64,000 nucleotides of DNA, taken from assembly GCF_009728145.1 (NCBI RefSeq), contig NZ_WOCA01000011.1, forward strand, positions 1 through 64,000, read 5' to 3'. Of the stretch, positions 50,864 to 59,295 are shown one piece after another. The notes below the pieces were generated by a model. The model saw only the letters and a list, made by a program, of their open reading frames with translations. It was not told the origin of the DNA and searched no databases. Numbering within the stretch: position 1 is the first letter of the stretch; every line of letters starts with the position of its first letter. The position numbers were made by a program, and so were the translations under genes. Source of the DNA: Ornithinibacillus caprae. Lineage in GTDB: Bacteria; Bacillota; Bacilli; Bacillales; Amphibacillaceae.

Positions 50864-51578
50864 TGTAGTTAAGAAGCAATATTTGTTTAAATTAAGGTCT
50901 TATGTAGGAGTATTTACATCACTAGTAGTTTTACAGCTTATAGCACTCCTTTTTTCATTAGGCGGTACTGGTGGAGGAGGAGGGGGTAGCGGTAACTTTC
51001 ATGTCATGATCAACTATTACTCCGGTGATGTCGTCATTATTTTTACGATATTATGGGTATTTATTAACGGAATACTAATTACGACAAAGGCATATCGCGA
51101 GGATGATTTTTCATTTGTTACCAACAGATTAACAAATAATCTGTCAAATATATTATTTTTATTAACTGCTAGTTTAGTTGGGGGAGTAACCGCTATTGCC
51201 TCGGGCATTTTACTAAAAGTAATTCGGTACTTTTTCTTTAATGCAGAACCTATTATTACAACATTCTCTATTAGTACAATTGAAATTATTTATGGTGTTT
51301 TGGCTACTATATTGTATGTATTTTTATTTGGTTCTCTTGGTTACCTTGTTGGCTCTCTCGTACAGTTATATAAAAAGCTCGCAATCATTTTACCAGTGGC
51401 ATTCTTTGGAATTCTTTTTGCTCTCGCAAGTCGAGACATTATGCTTGTAGAAGGTGTTGGAGAATTCTATTTTAAGGAAACTTCATTTCTTCTATTTACG
51501 GTGAAGGTAATTACTACGTCCGGAATACTCTTAATAGTTTCATTAACGATCTCAAATCGACAGGAGGTTAGATTATGA
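50835..51578 (+). CDS. ABC-2-like permease of the Ytr-type operon
   Basis: 247 residues from ATG 50835 (GGGGGGA seven bases upstream), overlapping the ATPase gene by 29 bases. About six membrane helices. A Gly-rich loop follows the first helix (GGTGGGGGGSGNFHV, about 41-55). No sequence motif shows the substrate. It is followed by a membrane-anchored protein with a 4-base overlap, forming a compact four-gene operon. Confidence 0.75.
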   Translation: MSLVNVNLGNVVKKQYLFKLRSYVGVFTSLVVLQLIALLFSLGGTGGGGGGSGNFHVMINYYSGDVVIIFTILWVFINGILITTKAYREDDFSFVTNRLTNNLSNILFLLTASLVGGVTAIASGILLKVIRYFFFNAEPIITTFSISTIEIIYGVLATILYVFLFGSLGYLVGSLVQLYKKLAIILPVAFFGILFALASRDIMLVEGVGEFYFKETSFLLFTVKVITTSGILLIVSLTISNRQEVRL

Positions 51579-52270
51579 TAGCGATCTTGCCAATAGTAAT
51601 AATCGTATTAATTTTGCTATTTTCAATCTTCCTCAACTATCGAGTGAAGATACTATCTGGACAAAAAGCGCAATGGTTACTCTTTGGATATTTCATTATC
51701 CTCGTTGTTTCATTTGGCATCTATTTGTTTATTCCCAAAGGGGCACCCCCTAGTTCGGAGGAACAGTATAAAGGTCCAGATCTATATTTAAATGCTATGG
51801 AAGGTAATGTTTCCAATATAGATAGTAAATATGTTGAGAGGACTTGGGAGTTTCCAATGGAAGAACCAGAGTTAAACGTAGAACTAGATTATATTATTAG
51901 CGATGGTCCTCCTGTATTTGTAGAAGAAGCAGATATTGATTCGTTAGAAGTGATACTCTATAAAACTCCTACCATTATTAATGGTGGAATTGATATTACA
52001 GATCGTATTCCAAATGCAAGTGTTCAGTTGACGGGGAGTAATAAACTACAACTTTATAATCCAAATCCGATAGAGATTGAATATAGTGGTTATGTACCGG
52101 AATTCACGTTGACTCAATTTAAACAGGGAGTAAGTAATAGCTTACGTATAACTGGGACATTCATATCCTTTGGAGACCAAATCCTCTATATACGTGTGCC
52201 ACAACATATAGAGGTTAATACGGATTCACTAGAGGGTATACAATTCGTCGGGAAGGAAAATGAAGATTAA
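51575..52270 (+). CDS. Membrane-anchored protein of the Ytr-type operon
   Basis: 231 residues. Two N-terminal helices (about 2-20 and 33-52) followed by an acidic extracytoplasmic domain with predicted beta strands (EPELNVELDYIISDGPPVFV, ITDRIPNASVQLTGSNKLQL). It is the last gene of the GntR/ABC operon. No family is recognised; its position suggests a ligand-sensing or accessory subunit of the transporter. A family A repeat begins 20 bases beyond the stop. Confidence 0.65.
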   Translation: MIAILPIVIIVLILLFSIFLNYRVKILSGQKAQWLLFGYFIILVVSFGIYLFIPKGAPPSSEEQYKGPDLYLNAMEGNVSNIDSKYVERTWEFPMEEPELNVELDYIISDGPPVFVEEADIDSLEVILYKTPTIINGGIDITDRIPNASVQLTGSNKLQLYNPNPIEIEYSGYVPEFTLTQFKQGVSNSLRITGTFISFGDQILYIRVPQHIEVNTDSLEGIQFVGKENED

Positions 52271-52289
52271 AAACGGATATATTTTTCAG

Positions 52290-52446
52290 TTTATCCCGCA
52301 TGTAACGGGCAGTAAGAACCCCACTTCAAGACTATGAAGTGAAGAAGGATAAGTGGGGGATCAACTGCCCGAAAATGTCCGATTGGTTCAACTAACATTC
52401 AGTGGGGGATGAAAAAAACCCCCACTGAATGAAGTTTCACTTTATC
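52290..52446 (+). repeat. Family A repeat, full copy
   Basis: TTTATCCCGCATGTAACGGG at the left, GAAGTTTCACTTTATC at the right. Inside are ACCCCACTT/AAGTGGGG and AGTGGGGG/CCCCCACT stems, with GGGCAGTA and TGCCCG closing an outer stem. Almost identical to the copy at 61137-61293. Confidence 0.9.
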
Positions 52447-52462
52447 TAACGTACACTTTTTT

Positions 52463-52549
52463 TAGAAAACTTGGCTTTTGCCAAGCCTTTATGGCAAAAG
52501 CCTTAGTTGCACTTATGCAGCATAAGAAAGCTTATACTTTCTTATCTGC
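52463..52549 (-). repeat. Family B repeat, inverted copy
   Basis: Minus-strand orientation: begins TAGAAAACTTGGCTTTTGCC and ends CTTTCTTATCTGC. It lies 16 bases from the family A copy and upstream of the third glycine-rich peptide gene. Confidence 0.85.
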
Positions 52550-52640
52550 CTAGAAAAAATACTTTTCCTTAGATCAAAATTAACCAAATGCCCTCTCCCT
52601 TAATAAGCTATAGTAGTAAGGAATATTGGAGGTACTACAC

Positions 52641-52802
52641 ATGAGTAATGAGGGTGTCGGCGTAGTATTTATTAGTTGCTTATTGTTGGGGGCGGGTTTA
52701 GGAACGTTATTTGGAAGCTTTGAGTTTGGCGGGTTAATCGGCCTAGGTATTGGATTAATCATTGTTTTGTTATATCGGACAAAAAGACCCGACAATCATT
52801 AA
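52641..52802 (+). CDS. Glycine-rich small membrane protein, copy 3
   Basis: 53 residues from ATG 52641 with TTGGAGG upstream. Two glycine-rich hydrophobic segments (GVVFISCLLLGAGLGTLFGS and FGGLIGLGIGLIIVLLY) and a basic tail (RTKRPDNH). The VxFxxCxxLGxGxG core is shared with the peptides at 48926 and 49209, but divergence is greater. The function is unknown. Confidence 0.7.
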   Translation: MSNEGVGVVFISCLLLGAGLGTLFGSFEFGGLIGLGIGLIIVLLYRTKRPDNH

Positions 52803-52944
52803 TTATAATCAAACGTTTGACTTATTGAAGATTAATACATTTGGTCAAACGTTTGATATTTTTTCGTAATAATAAAACACATAATGGAAAAGGCTTGTTA
52901 TCGTTACATGCGAAACAAGCTTATTTCATTATTATAGAGATAAA

Positions 52945-53322
52945 TTAATGCTGCCTTTTTGCTGAATAAAAATCAAAGGAATCCATCGCTAATGTTACTC
53001 CTTGGGAAAATGCAGCACCTCCACCTAATGCCGAACAAATTGCTACAGTTTCCATAATCTCCTCTTCTGTTGCACCGTGTTCTACAGCACCCTTCGTATG
53101 ATAAATAATACAGTATTCGTCTTGTGCGTGAATACTTATCCCAAGTGCCATCAATTGCTTTTGTTTTTGGTCTAATGCCCCTGCCTCAAAACAAGCATCG
53201 GTAAATTTAAAATAGCTCTTGGTTACTTCTGGCATATGTTTTTCTAAACGGCTACTTCCATGTTTGTAATCCAAGATAGATTGATCAAAGTAATTGGCCA
53301 CTTCTTCATGATTCATTTCCAT
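52945..53322 (-). CDS. Carboxymuconolactone decarboxylase / AhpD-like family protein
   Basis: 125 residues from ATG 53322 (GGAGTG six bases upstream); a GTG at 53331 overlaps the site. The CMD core is seen in KQLMALGISIHAQDEYCIIYHTKGAVEHGATEEEI, with a single Cys and a His seven positions on from it, and VAICSALGGGAAFSQG. AhpD proper has CxxC, so this is one of the single-Cys CMD members, possibly a decarboxylase or an antioxidant protein. Monocistronic. Confidence 0.82.
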   Translation of the reverse strand: MEMNHEEVANYFDQSILDYKHGSSRLEKHMPEVTKSYFKFTDACFEAGALDQKQKQLMALGISIHAQDEYCIIYHTKGAVEHGATEEEIMETVAICSALGGGAAFSQGVTLAMDSFDFYSAKRQH

Positions 53323-53405
53323 TTCGCACACTCCATCCGTAAGTATTGTACTACATAGATTATGCTCTAATAAAAAATGGAAAATATGTATGTCATAAAA
53401 TGGAA

Positions 53406-54572
53406 TTAATGGTTTTGCTTGTTTAGAGGCTCTTCGTAATAACCATGCTTTTCTCCGTAATAATTGTCGTAACGAGTTTTAAATTTTTCATATAAATAAG
53501 TGACTAGTACCTTTAAAAGGGCATAACCAGGAATACCTAAAATAACACCTATTATTCCAAAGAGGTTACCTGCCACAAGTAGTACAATGATGATCGTTAA
53601 AGGATGGATTTTCATCGTTCTCCCCATAACATTTGGGGAGACAAAATTTCCTTCTAAAAATTGAACGGCAATCCATACGATTGCTAGTTTTAGAAGCATA
53701 AATGGAGAATCTACTAATGCAATAATTATTGCTGGAATGATTGCGATCGTTGGACCCAAATACGGAACAACACTGGTTACCGCAGCAATAATGGCAAGGG
53801 TAATAGCATAGTCTAAGCCAATAATTAAATATCCTATGAAAAGTAGAATTCCAATACAAGAGGCTACAATAATTTGTCCTTGGATATAAGAGCCAACTTG
53901 CACGTCCATATTATGTAGAATTTTTTTTACATCACTTCTAAATCTTGGTGGTAATAAACGGATGAAGTAGCTTTTGAATCGACTTGCATCCTTAAGTAAG
54001 AAGAAGAGAATAATAGGAAATGTAATGATTGCAACAACTACATTAGTAACAGTTGTAGCAACATTCCGCACTCCTTCAAATGCATTACCGATATAAGCTC
54101 CGATCATACCAGGAAGGTCGCTGAAATTAGAAATTAACCAGTTATATCCTTCATCATAGTAAGCTCCAAAAATAGAGTTTTGAATCCATGCAGTAATCCA
54201 ATCCCCCATTTCACTTAAATAAGCTGGGAAATTTTTAACTAGATCTTTTACTTGGGCCTCAATAGCTGGGGCAGACAGGAGTACGAGTCCGGTTAATAAT
54301 CCACTGATTCCAAGGATGATGATTATTATCCCCCATATCCGTTTAATCTTTATTTTTTCCAGTAGGTTAACAATGGGGTTCAATAAGTAATGTGCGATAA
54401 AAGCTAAAATGATTGGTGGTGTAATGGTAGATAAAATAATCATTAACGGGTTGAAAACGAATGATATTTTACTATAAATAAGTATGGTTATTCCAATTAG
54501 GATTAATAAAAGTAGTCCAAATATAAGATCGCTTCCCCCAACAAACCTCATAAAACGACTCGATAGCTTCAT
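53406..54572 (-). CDS. AI-2E family permease (PerM/YtvI-like)
   Basis: 388 residues with about eight membrane helices in the usual distribution: two pairs, a long extracytoplasmic loop (about 100-165) and four more. Conserved segments include VVPYLGPTIAIIPAIIIA, EGNFVSPNVMGRTMKIHPL and GIIGVILGIPGYALLKVLV. Despite the family name, members transport diverse ions or solutes, for example as Na+/H+ antiporters in halophiles. GAGATGAAGTT precedes ATG 54572. A family B repeat lies just upstream. Confidence 0.85.
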   Translation of the reverse strand: MKLSSRFMRFVGGSDLIFGLLLLILIGITILIYSKISFVFNPLMIILSTITPPIILAFIAHYLLNPIVNLLEKIKIKRIWGIIIIILGISGLLTGLVLLSAPAIEAQVKDLVKNFPAYLSEMGDWITAWIQNSIFGAYYDEGYNWLISNFSDLPGMIGAYIGNAFEGVRNVATTVTNVVVAIITFPIILFFLLKDASRFKSYFIRLLPPRFRSDVKKILHNMDVQVGSYIQGQIIVASCIGILLFIGYLIIGLDYAITLAIIAAVTSVVPYLGPTIAIIPAIIIALVDSPFMLLKLAIVWIAVQFLEGNFVSPNVMGRTMKIHPLTIIIVLLVAGNLFGIIGVILGIPGYALLKVLVTYLYEKFKTRYDNYYGEKHGYYEEPLNKQNH

Positions 54573-54591
54573 AACTTCATCTCCTTTATTA

Positions 54592-54675
54592 GCAGATAAG
54601 GAAGATAAGCTTTCTTATCCTGCATAAGTGCAACGACGGTTTTGCTATAAAGGCAGGCAAAAACCAAGTTTTCTA
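54592..54675 (+). repeat. Family B repeat copy
   Basis: GCAGATAAGGAAGATAAGCT, then TTCTTATCCTGCATAAGTGCAACGACGG and the end ACCAAGTTTTCTA. Diverged in the right hairpin (GGCAGGCAAAAACC). Confidence 0.8.
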
Positions 54676-54835
54676 TCATTAATTATAGATTATATAGGAT
54701 AATAATTCCAACTAGGTAGCAATCTACATGTATAAAATAATCCTAACTTTTAATTTAAACGTCAATCGAGAAATATAGGCAGATGTTTGTTATAATTGAA
54801 ATTACTCACGTTTATACAAAGGAGGCATATCCTCA

Positions 54836-55657
54836 TTGAGTGATGAAGCTAAGTTACAAAAGGAAGCAATGCATACATTAAAGCTTACAAGTAGAACATT
54901 TTATATTCCGATAAAACTTCTAAAACCAACCTTAAAGAAAACAGTAGGCTCAGCGTATTTATGTATGCGGGCAATTGATGAAATTGAGGATGATGAACAG
55001 CTTTCGAATAAGACGAAAAGTGATTTGCTACGAAAAACAAGTGATTTATTAAAAGAAAGTTCGTTTAATGATGAAGCATATCAAAAACTATTAGAGCCTT
55101 ATGCATCTATTTTACCTGATGTTACCAAAAGATTAGGTGATTGGATCCGATTCTGTCCGAATGGAGTTGTAGATAAAGTGAAAGAATCTACTAGTGTTAT
55201 GGCAGATGGAATGGCAGATTGGGCAGAAAAAAACTGGCAAGTTAAAACAAAAGAAGATTTAGATGATTACACGTATTATGTTGCTGGACTTGTTGGTGTG
55301 ATGCTATCAGATATTTGGGAATGGTATGATGGTACGAAAACAGACCGAGAATTAGCTATTGGATATGGTAGAGGTCTACAGGCAGTGAATGTACTACGAA
55401 ATCAAGATGAAGATGCTGAACGAGGTGTTCAGTTTTTCCCTGCTAATTGGAGTAGAGAGGAAATGTTTCTTTACGCAGAAGGTAATTTACAAAAAGCAGA
55501 TGAATATTTAAAGGATATTCAAACGAAAACTATTCTTACGTTCTGTAAAATTCCGCTCGCCCTTGCACATCGAACATTAAAAGCATTAAAGAGTGGAAAA
55601 GAAAAGATCTCACGTAGGGAAGTAGAAGAAACAGTGGAAGAAATTATAAATGACTAA
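54836..55657 (+). CDS. Squalene/phytoene synthase family, YisP-like
   Basis: 273 residues from TTG 54836 (AAAGGAGG upstream). The trans-isoprenyl head-to-head synthase fold shows in SRTFYIPIKLL, the first Asp-rich motif AIDEIEDDE, and the second LQAVNVLRNQDEDAERGVQF, with Asp/Glu residues for Mg2+. B. subtilis YisP has this fold but acts as a farnesyl diphosphate phosphatase giving farnesol, needed for membrane microdomains. No carotenoid or hopanoid genes are nearby, which favours the YisP-type role. Monocistronic. Confidence 0.82.
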   Translation: MSDEAKLQKEAMHTLKLTSRTFYIPIKLLKPTLKKTVGSAYLCMRAIDEIEDDEQLSNKTKSDLLRKTSDLLKESSFNDEAYQKLLEPYASILPDVTKRLGDWIRFCPNGVVDKVKESTSVMADGMADWAEKNWQVKTKEDLDDYTYYVAGLVGVMLSDIWEWYDGTKTDRELAIGYGRGLQAVNVLRNQDEDAERGVQFFPANWSREEMFLYAEGNLQKADEYLKDIQTKTILTFCKIPLALAHRTLKALKSGKEKISRREVEETVEEIIND

Positions 55658-55690
55658 TGATCAGCTAGGTGCTCCTAGCTGTTTTTTTGT

Positions 55691-55770
55691 CGGATCAGAA
55701 AAGTATAAACTTTCCTATCCTGCGTAAGTGCAACTGAGGTATTCGCCGTAAGCTTGGTTCAAGTTTTCTA
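55691..55770 (+). repeat. Family B repeat copy
   Basis: CGGATCAGAAAAGTATAAAC, CTTTCCTATCCTGCGTAAGTGCAACTGAGG and the end GGTTCAAGTTTTCTA; the second hairpin is degraded. Confidence 0.75.
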
Positions 55771-56162
55771 ACCGTTGTTTACTTTTAGCGTATGGGAAAA
55801 GCATTTTAACATTTTTTACGTTTCAGCAGAATAAAAATCAGGTACATGTATGTAGTGAGAAAATAAACATAAAATATAATGTATCAAGGAGTGGTCTTAA
55901 CGTATAAATTTCTCTGTAACACATATAAATTTTGGAGCAAGTGTTTTTGTAGTTAGTATTGGTTAAGCTAACCTGCATATTTGACCGATTGATATTTTAT
56001 TCCTATAATTAAAAACTGTGTTAATAATTTGAGCAAGCTGATGGGTTTTGTCAATGGTTATTTTAAATTTGTGTTTATAATCAACTCCATCCAACGGTCT
56101 TAAATGACAAATGGAAGATTATATTTTAGACACTTGCTCCTAACAAAATTAGGAGGAAAAGC
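55771..56162 (+). promoter_or_regulatory. Long leader region of the BCCT gene
   Basis: 392 bases without an ORF. GGAGCAAGTGT (55934-55944) is exactly complementary to ACACTTGCTCC (56130-56140), the latter ending 10 bases before the ribosome binding site AGGAGG (56151). GGTTAAGCTAACC (55961-55973) is an internal palindrome. These could fold a long leader RNA. No known riboswitch is recognised. Confidence 0.35.
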
Positions 56163-57719
56163 GTGAATTCAAAAAAGAAAGTTACATTAGATTGGCCAGT
56201 TTTTATCGTAAGTGGAGGATTTTTAATTTTATTTATTATTCTATCATTCGTAAATAATGATATGGTAGGAGGGGCAATTTCATCCTTATTTGATTATTCA
56301 GCGAATCTATTTGGAGCTTACTGGCAATTGTTATTGCTAGGAAACTTCTTTGTAGGTATTGGGTTAGCGGTTTCAAAATACGGAAAAGTTCGATTAGGAA
56401 GTCAAACAAAACCTAAGTATAGTTATTTCCGCTGGGTAGCGATGATCTTAGTAACTTTACTCGCAAGCGGCGGTGTTTTCTGGGCTGCTTCAGAACCGAT
56501 GTATCATTATATGGATACTCCGCCATTGTTTGGTGGGGGAGAATTTAACAATATATACGGAGCGTTCGCTCAATCATTCTTGCACTGGGGATTCTTGGCT
56601 TGGGCTATTTTAGGAACCCTAGCAGTTATTGTCATGATGTATGTGCACTATGGCAAAGGATTACCGCTACGACCAAGAGGATTATTATATCCTATTTTTG
56701 GAGAAAAAATATATAAAAATAGTGTTCTTGGTTCAGCAGCAGATATCTTTTCAATTATCGCAACAGTGGCAGGTACATTAGGGCCACTCGGTTTTCTTGG
56801 GTTACAGATATCATATGGCTTGAACCACTTATTTGGTGTTCCAAATACAGTAACGCTTAGTATTATCGTTGTACTAGCACTTGCCGGTATAGCAGCTATT
56901 TCTGCTGCAACAGGAGTGGATCGTGGAATTCTTACACTAAGTCGTTATAATGTAGGTTTCACTATTTTCTTAGCTATTGTAATCCTTATAATCGGCCCTA
57001 CGTTATTTATTATTGATGCATTTGTTGGTGGCACTGGGGTTCACTTGCAAAACTTCTTTTCAATGAGTATGTTCCGAGGAGATAGTGGTTGGAATGCATG
57101 GTGGACGATCTTTTTCTGGGGATGGTTTATTGGATATGCACCAATGCTAATTGTATTTATTAGCCGAATTTCTCGAGGAAGAACGATTCGTGAATTGATT
57201 ATAGCAGTATCGATTGTTGCACCATTAGTAAATAATTTTTGGTTCTCTATTGTAGGCGGAACAGGTGTCTTCTTTGAAAATGAAAATCCTGGTTCTATCT
57301 CGAATGCATTAAATGAAGGTGGAATGCCTGCAGCTGTAATGGCCATCACTGACCAATTACCTTGGGGCGTAGTATTTGGTTTAGCCTTCTTATTAGTTTC
57401 GATTATTTTCGTTGCAACAACAGTGGATACGATGTCTTACACAGTCGCAGCTACGTTAACTGGGAGAGATAACCCTAAAAGGTGGTTACGCGTATTCTGG
57501 GCAATTATATTCGGTCTAACAACGGTTGTAATTTTAACTATTGGAGAAGATAGTATTAGTTCCATTCAGAATTCCATTGTTATAACAGCAGTTCCAGTTT
57601 CGTTCTTGCTGTTGCCTCCACTTTGGAATGCGCCAAAAATAGCCCGAAAAATGGCGCTTCAACAAGGTTTAATATGGCAAAGGGAATTACAACGGAAAGT
57701 TGATAAAAAGAAAGAATAA
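56163..57719 (+). CDS. BCCT-family transporter, atypical subgroup
   Basis: 518 residues from GTG 56163 (AGGAGG upstream), twelve predicted helices. The family region around helix 8 reads AWWTIFFWGWFIGYAPMLIV, whereas betaine/choline carriers have WTLFYWAWWxSWxPF; a Trp of the substrate-binding aromatic cluster is Phe here, and SW is GY. The helix 3 region is SGGVFWAASEPMYHY instead of the Gly-rich IGLLFYGxxEP. It is therefore a BCCT transporter of a divergent subgroup, possibly for a different ammonium or sulfonium compound. Solute accumulation in saline habitats is the likely context. Confidence 0.85.
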   Translation: MNSKKKVTLDWPVFIVSGGFLILFIILSFVNNDMVGGAISSLFDYSANLFGAYWQLLLLGNFFVGIGLAVSKYGKVRLGSQTKPKYSYFRWVAMILVTLLASGGVFWAASEPMYHYMDTPPLFGGGEFNNIYGAFAQSFLHWGFLAWAILGTLAVIVMMYVHYGKGLPLRPRGLLYPIFGEKIYKNSVLGSAADIFSIIATVAGTLGPLGFLGLQISYGLNHLFGVPNTVTLSIIVVLALAGIAAISAATGVDRGILTLSRYNVGFTIFLAIVILIIGPTLFIIDAFVGGTGVHLQNFFSMSMFRGDSGWNAWWTIFFWGWFIGYAPMLIVFISRISRGRTIRELIIAVSIVAPLVNNFWFSIVGGTGVFFENENPGSISNALNEGGMPAAVMAITDQLPWGVVFGLAFLLVSIIFVATTVDTMSYTVAATLTGRDNPKRWLRVFWAIIFGLTTVVILTIGEDSISSIQNSIVITAVPVSFLLLPPLWNAPKIARKMALQQGLIWQRELQRKVDKKKE

Positions 57720-57723
57720 ATAG

Positions 57724-57768
57724 AAAGGACCTATTGAACGGCTAATCTGCTTTTCAATAGGTCCTTTT
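57724..57768 (+). terminator. BCCT gene terminator
   Basis: AAAGGACCTATTGAA-type arms (57724-57738 and 57753-57768) form a 15-bp stem with a trailing T-run. Confidence 0.88.
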
Positions 57769-57829
57769 CATTAGTTAAGAGGATAAAAATACGGCTACAT
57801 TTGATCCATTATATAGGAACAGCCACGTC

Positions 57830-58095
57830 CAGTTCCAGCGACCAACGACTAGCGAAGGTATTTCATGTGAATTCTACATTGCCTTTGTGCCGAGTATGCG
57901 CAGGCACATAACTTCCCTTATCTCTTGTACGATCAGGTCAACATCGACTCTCTCGGTAGCCATGTTTCCTTTATCTCCTACGGGAAATGCTCCATTAAAA
58001 CCGCCACTTTGCGTGGCAACATGGAGCCACCTGGCATGGCCAGGCGCAGTTCGTACGTCGTTAATCGGGCGCTTGCGCTTTTGTCCTTTAATAAA
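57830..58095. other. GC-rich, hairpin-rich segment, possible structured RNA or mobile remnant
   Basis: By hand count about 50 percent GC over 57841-58080, reaching about 60 percent at 58021-58080, against clearly lower values around it. CCTGGC-ATG-GCCAGG (58030-58044) is a perfect hairpin. GTGGC (58013-58017) can pair with GCCAC at 58003-58007 or at 58026-58030. On the minus strand a 29-codon ORF (ATG 57964 to TAG) with AAAGGAA upstream encodes MATERVDVDLIVQEIREVM. I recognise no RNA family. Confidence 0.4.
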
Positions 58096-58176
58096 TATTT
58101 AATAAATTCTATAGAAATGTTTAAGAAATACCTGTCATACTAAGAGTGGGATCATTTAGTAGAAGTAGGTGACGAT

Positions 58177-59295
58177 GTGACAATAAAAAAACGACTATTA
58201 CTTTCCAATATAGCCATGATTGTCATCCCGGTTATAGCATTCTTTGTTATTGAAATTATGTTAGGTTATGTATTATTCATTCTGTTTGAAGGTGACCTAA
58301 TGGAAGATCGGATGGGATTATTTCTTTCGATTAGGTTTATAGGTTTATTAACAGTCTTAATTATTACCAATGGGTTGTTAACTTATTTTGTTGCTAAAAG
58401 TATAATTCAACCAGTTAAACGACTGCAACAGGCGGCAAAAGAAATTAGTAATGGAAATCTTGAATTTACTATTGAAAGTTCAAGTAGGGATGAGTTGGGT
58501 CAACTATCGGAGACGTTTGAACTAATGCGTAAAAGGCTTAAAGAGTCTGAAGAATTGCAAACTAGGTACGCAGAAAATCGTAAGGAATTAATCGCTAGTA
58601 TTTCGCATGATTTAAAGACACCAATGACATCCATTAAAGGATATATAGAGGGAATTCGTGATGGTATTGCGAATACGCCAGAGAAAATGGAGCGTTATAT
58701 AGAAACCATCTATGCGAAGACAAATGATATGGATCAATTGATTGATGAACTTTTCCTATACTCCAAATTAGACTTAAATCAGGTTCACTACCATTTTGAA
58801 CATATTGATTTGTGGTCGTACTTAAGTGATTTTATAGAAGAATTAGCATTTGATTTAGAAGAGAATGACTGCAATGTATCTCTTTTTGTTAATAATCAAG
58901 ATACATTTATCGTTCAAGCTGACCGAGAACAATTGAAACGTGTTTTGTTAAACATTATCCAAAATAGCTTAAAATATATGGATAAAGATGAAAAAGAAAT
59001 TCGAGTAATTTTAACAGCTAATGCAGATCAAGTAACAGTTACCATCAAAGATAATGGAATTGGGATTTCAGAAGAAGCAATTCCGTTTATATTTGAACGG
59101 TTTTATCGTACCGATACTTCCCGAAACACTGCTACAGGAGGAAGTGGGTTAGGGTTAGCGATCGTAAGGCGTATTATAGAACAGCATGAAGGTGAAATTT
59201 GGGCAGAGAGTAAACAAGGAATAGGTACAAGTATTTCCTTTACCCTGCCGAAAGTTGGTGATGTAAATGAAAAAAATCCTGATTATAGAAGATGA
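58177..59295 (+). CDS. Two-component sensor histidine kinase
   Basis: 372 residues from GTG 58177 (AGGTGA upstream). Two membrane helices (about 8-36 and 50-72) enclose a very short extracytoplasmic loop (about 37-49), so it probably senses within the membrane. A HAMP domain (about 73-125) is followed by the phospho-His in SISHDLKTPMTSIKGY (His 144), the N box LNIIQNSLKYM, G1 IKDNGIGISEE and G2 GGSGLGLAIV. It precedes and overlaps its response regulator gene by 29 bases, the reverse of the common RR-HK order. Confidence 0.9.
   Translation: MTIKKRLLLSNIAMIVIPVIAFFVIEIMLGYVLFILFEGDLMEDRMGLFLSIRFIGLLTVLIITNGLLTYFVAKSIIQPVKRLQQAAKEISNGNLEFTIESSSRDELGQLSETFELMRKRLKESEELQTRYAENRKELIASISHDLKTPMTSIKGYIEGIRDGIANTPEKMERYIETIYAKTNDMDQLIDELFLYSKLDLNQVHYHFEHIDLWSYLSDFIEELAFDLEENDCNVSLFVNNQDTFIVQADREQLKRVLLNIIQNSLKYMDKDEKEIRVILTANADQVTVTIKDNGIGISEEAIPFIFERFYRTDTSRNTATGGSGLGLAIVRRIIEQHEGEIWAESKQGIGTSISFTLPKVGDVNEKNPDYRR

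Noticed and set aside
57887-58143. Overlapping 71-72 codon plus-strand ORFs in the GC-rich island
   Set aside because: Both lack ribosome binding sites, have low-complexity Ser/Pro/Arg content and overlap in different frames; treated as chance ORFs in a structured segment.
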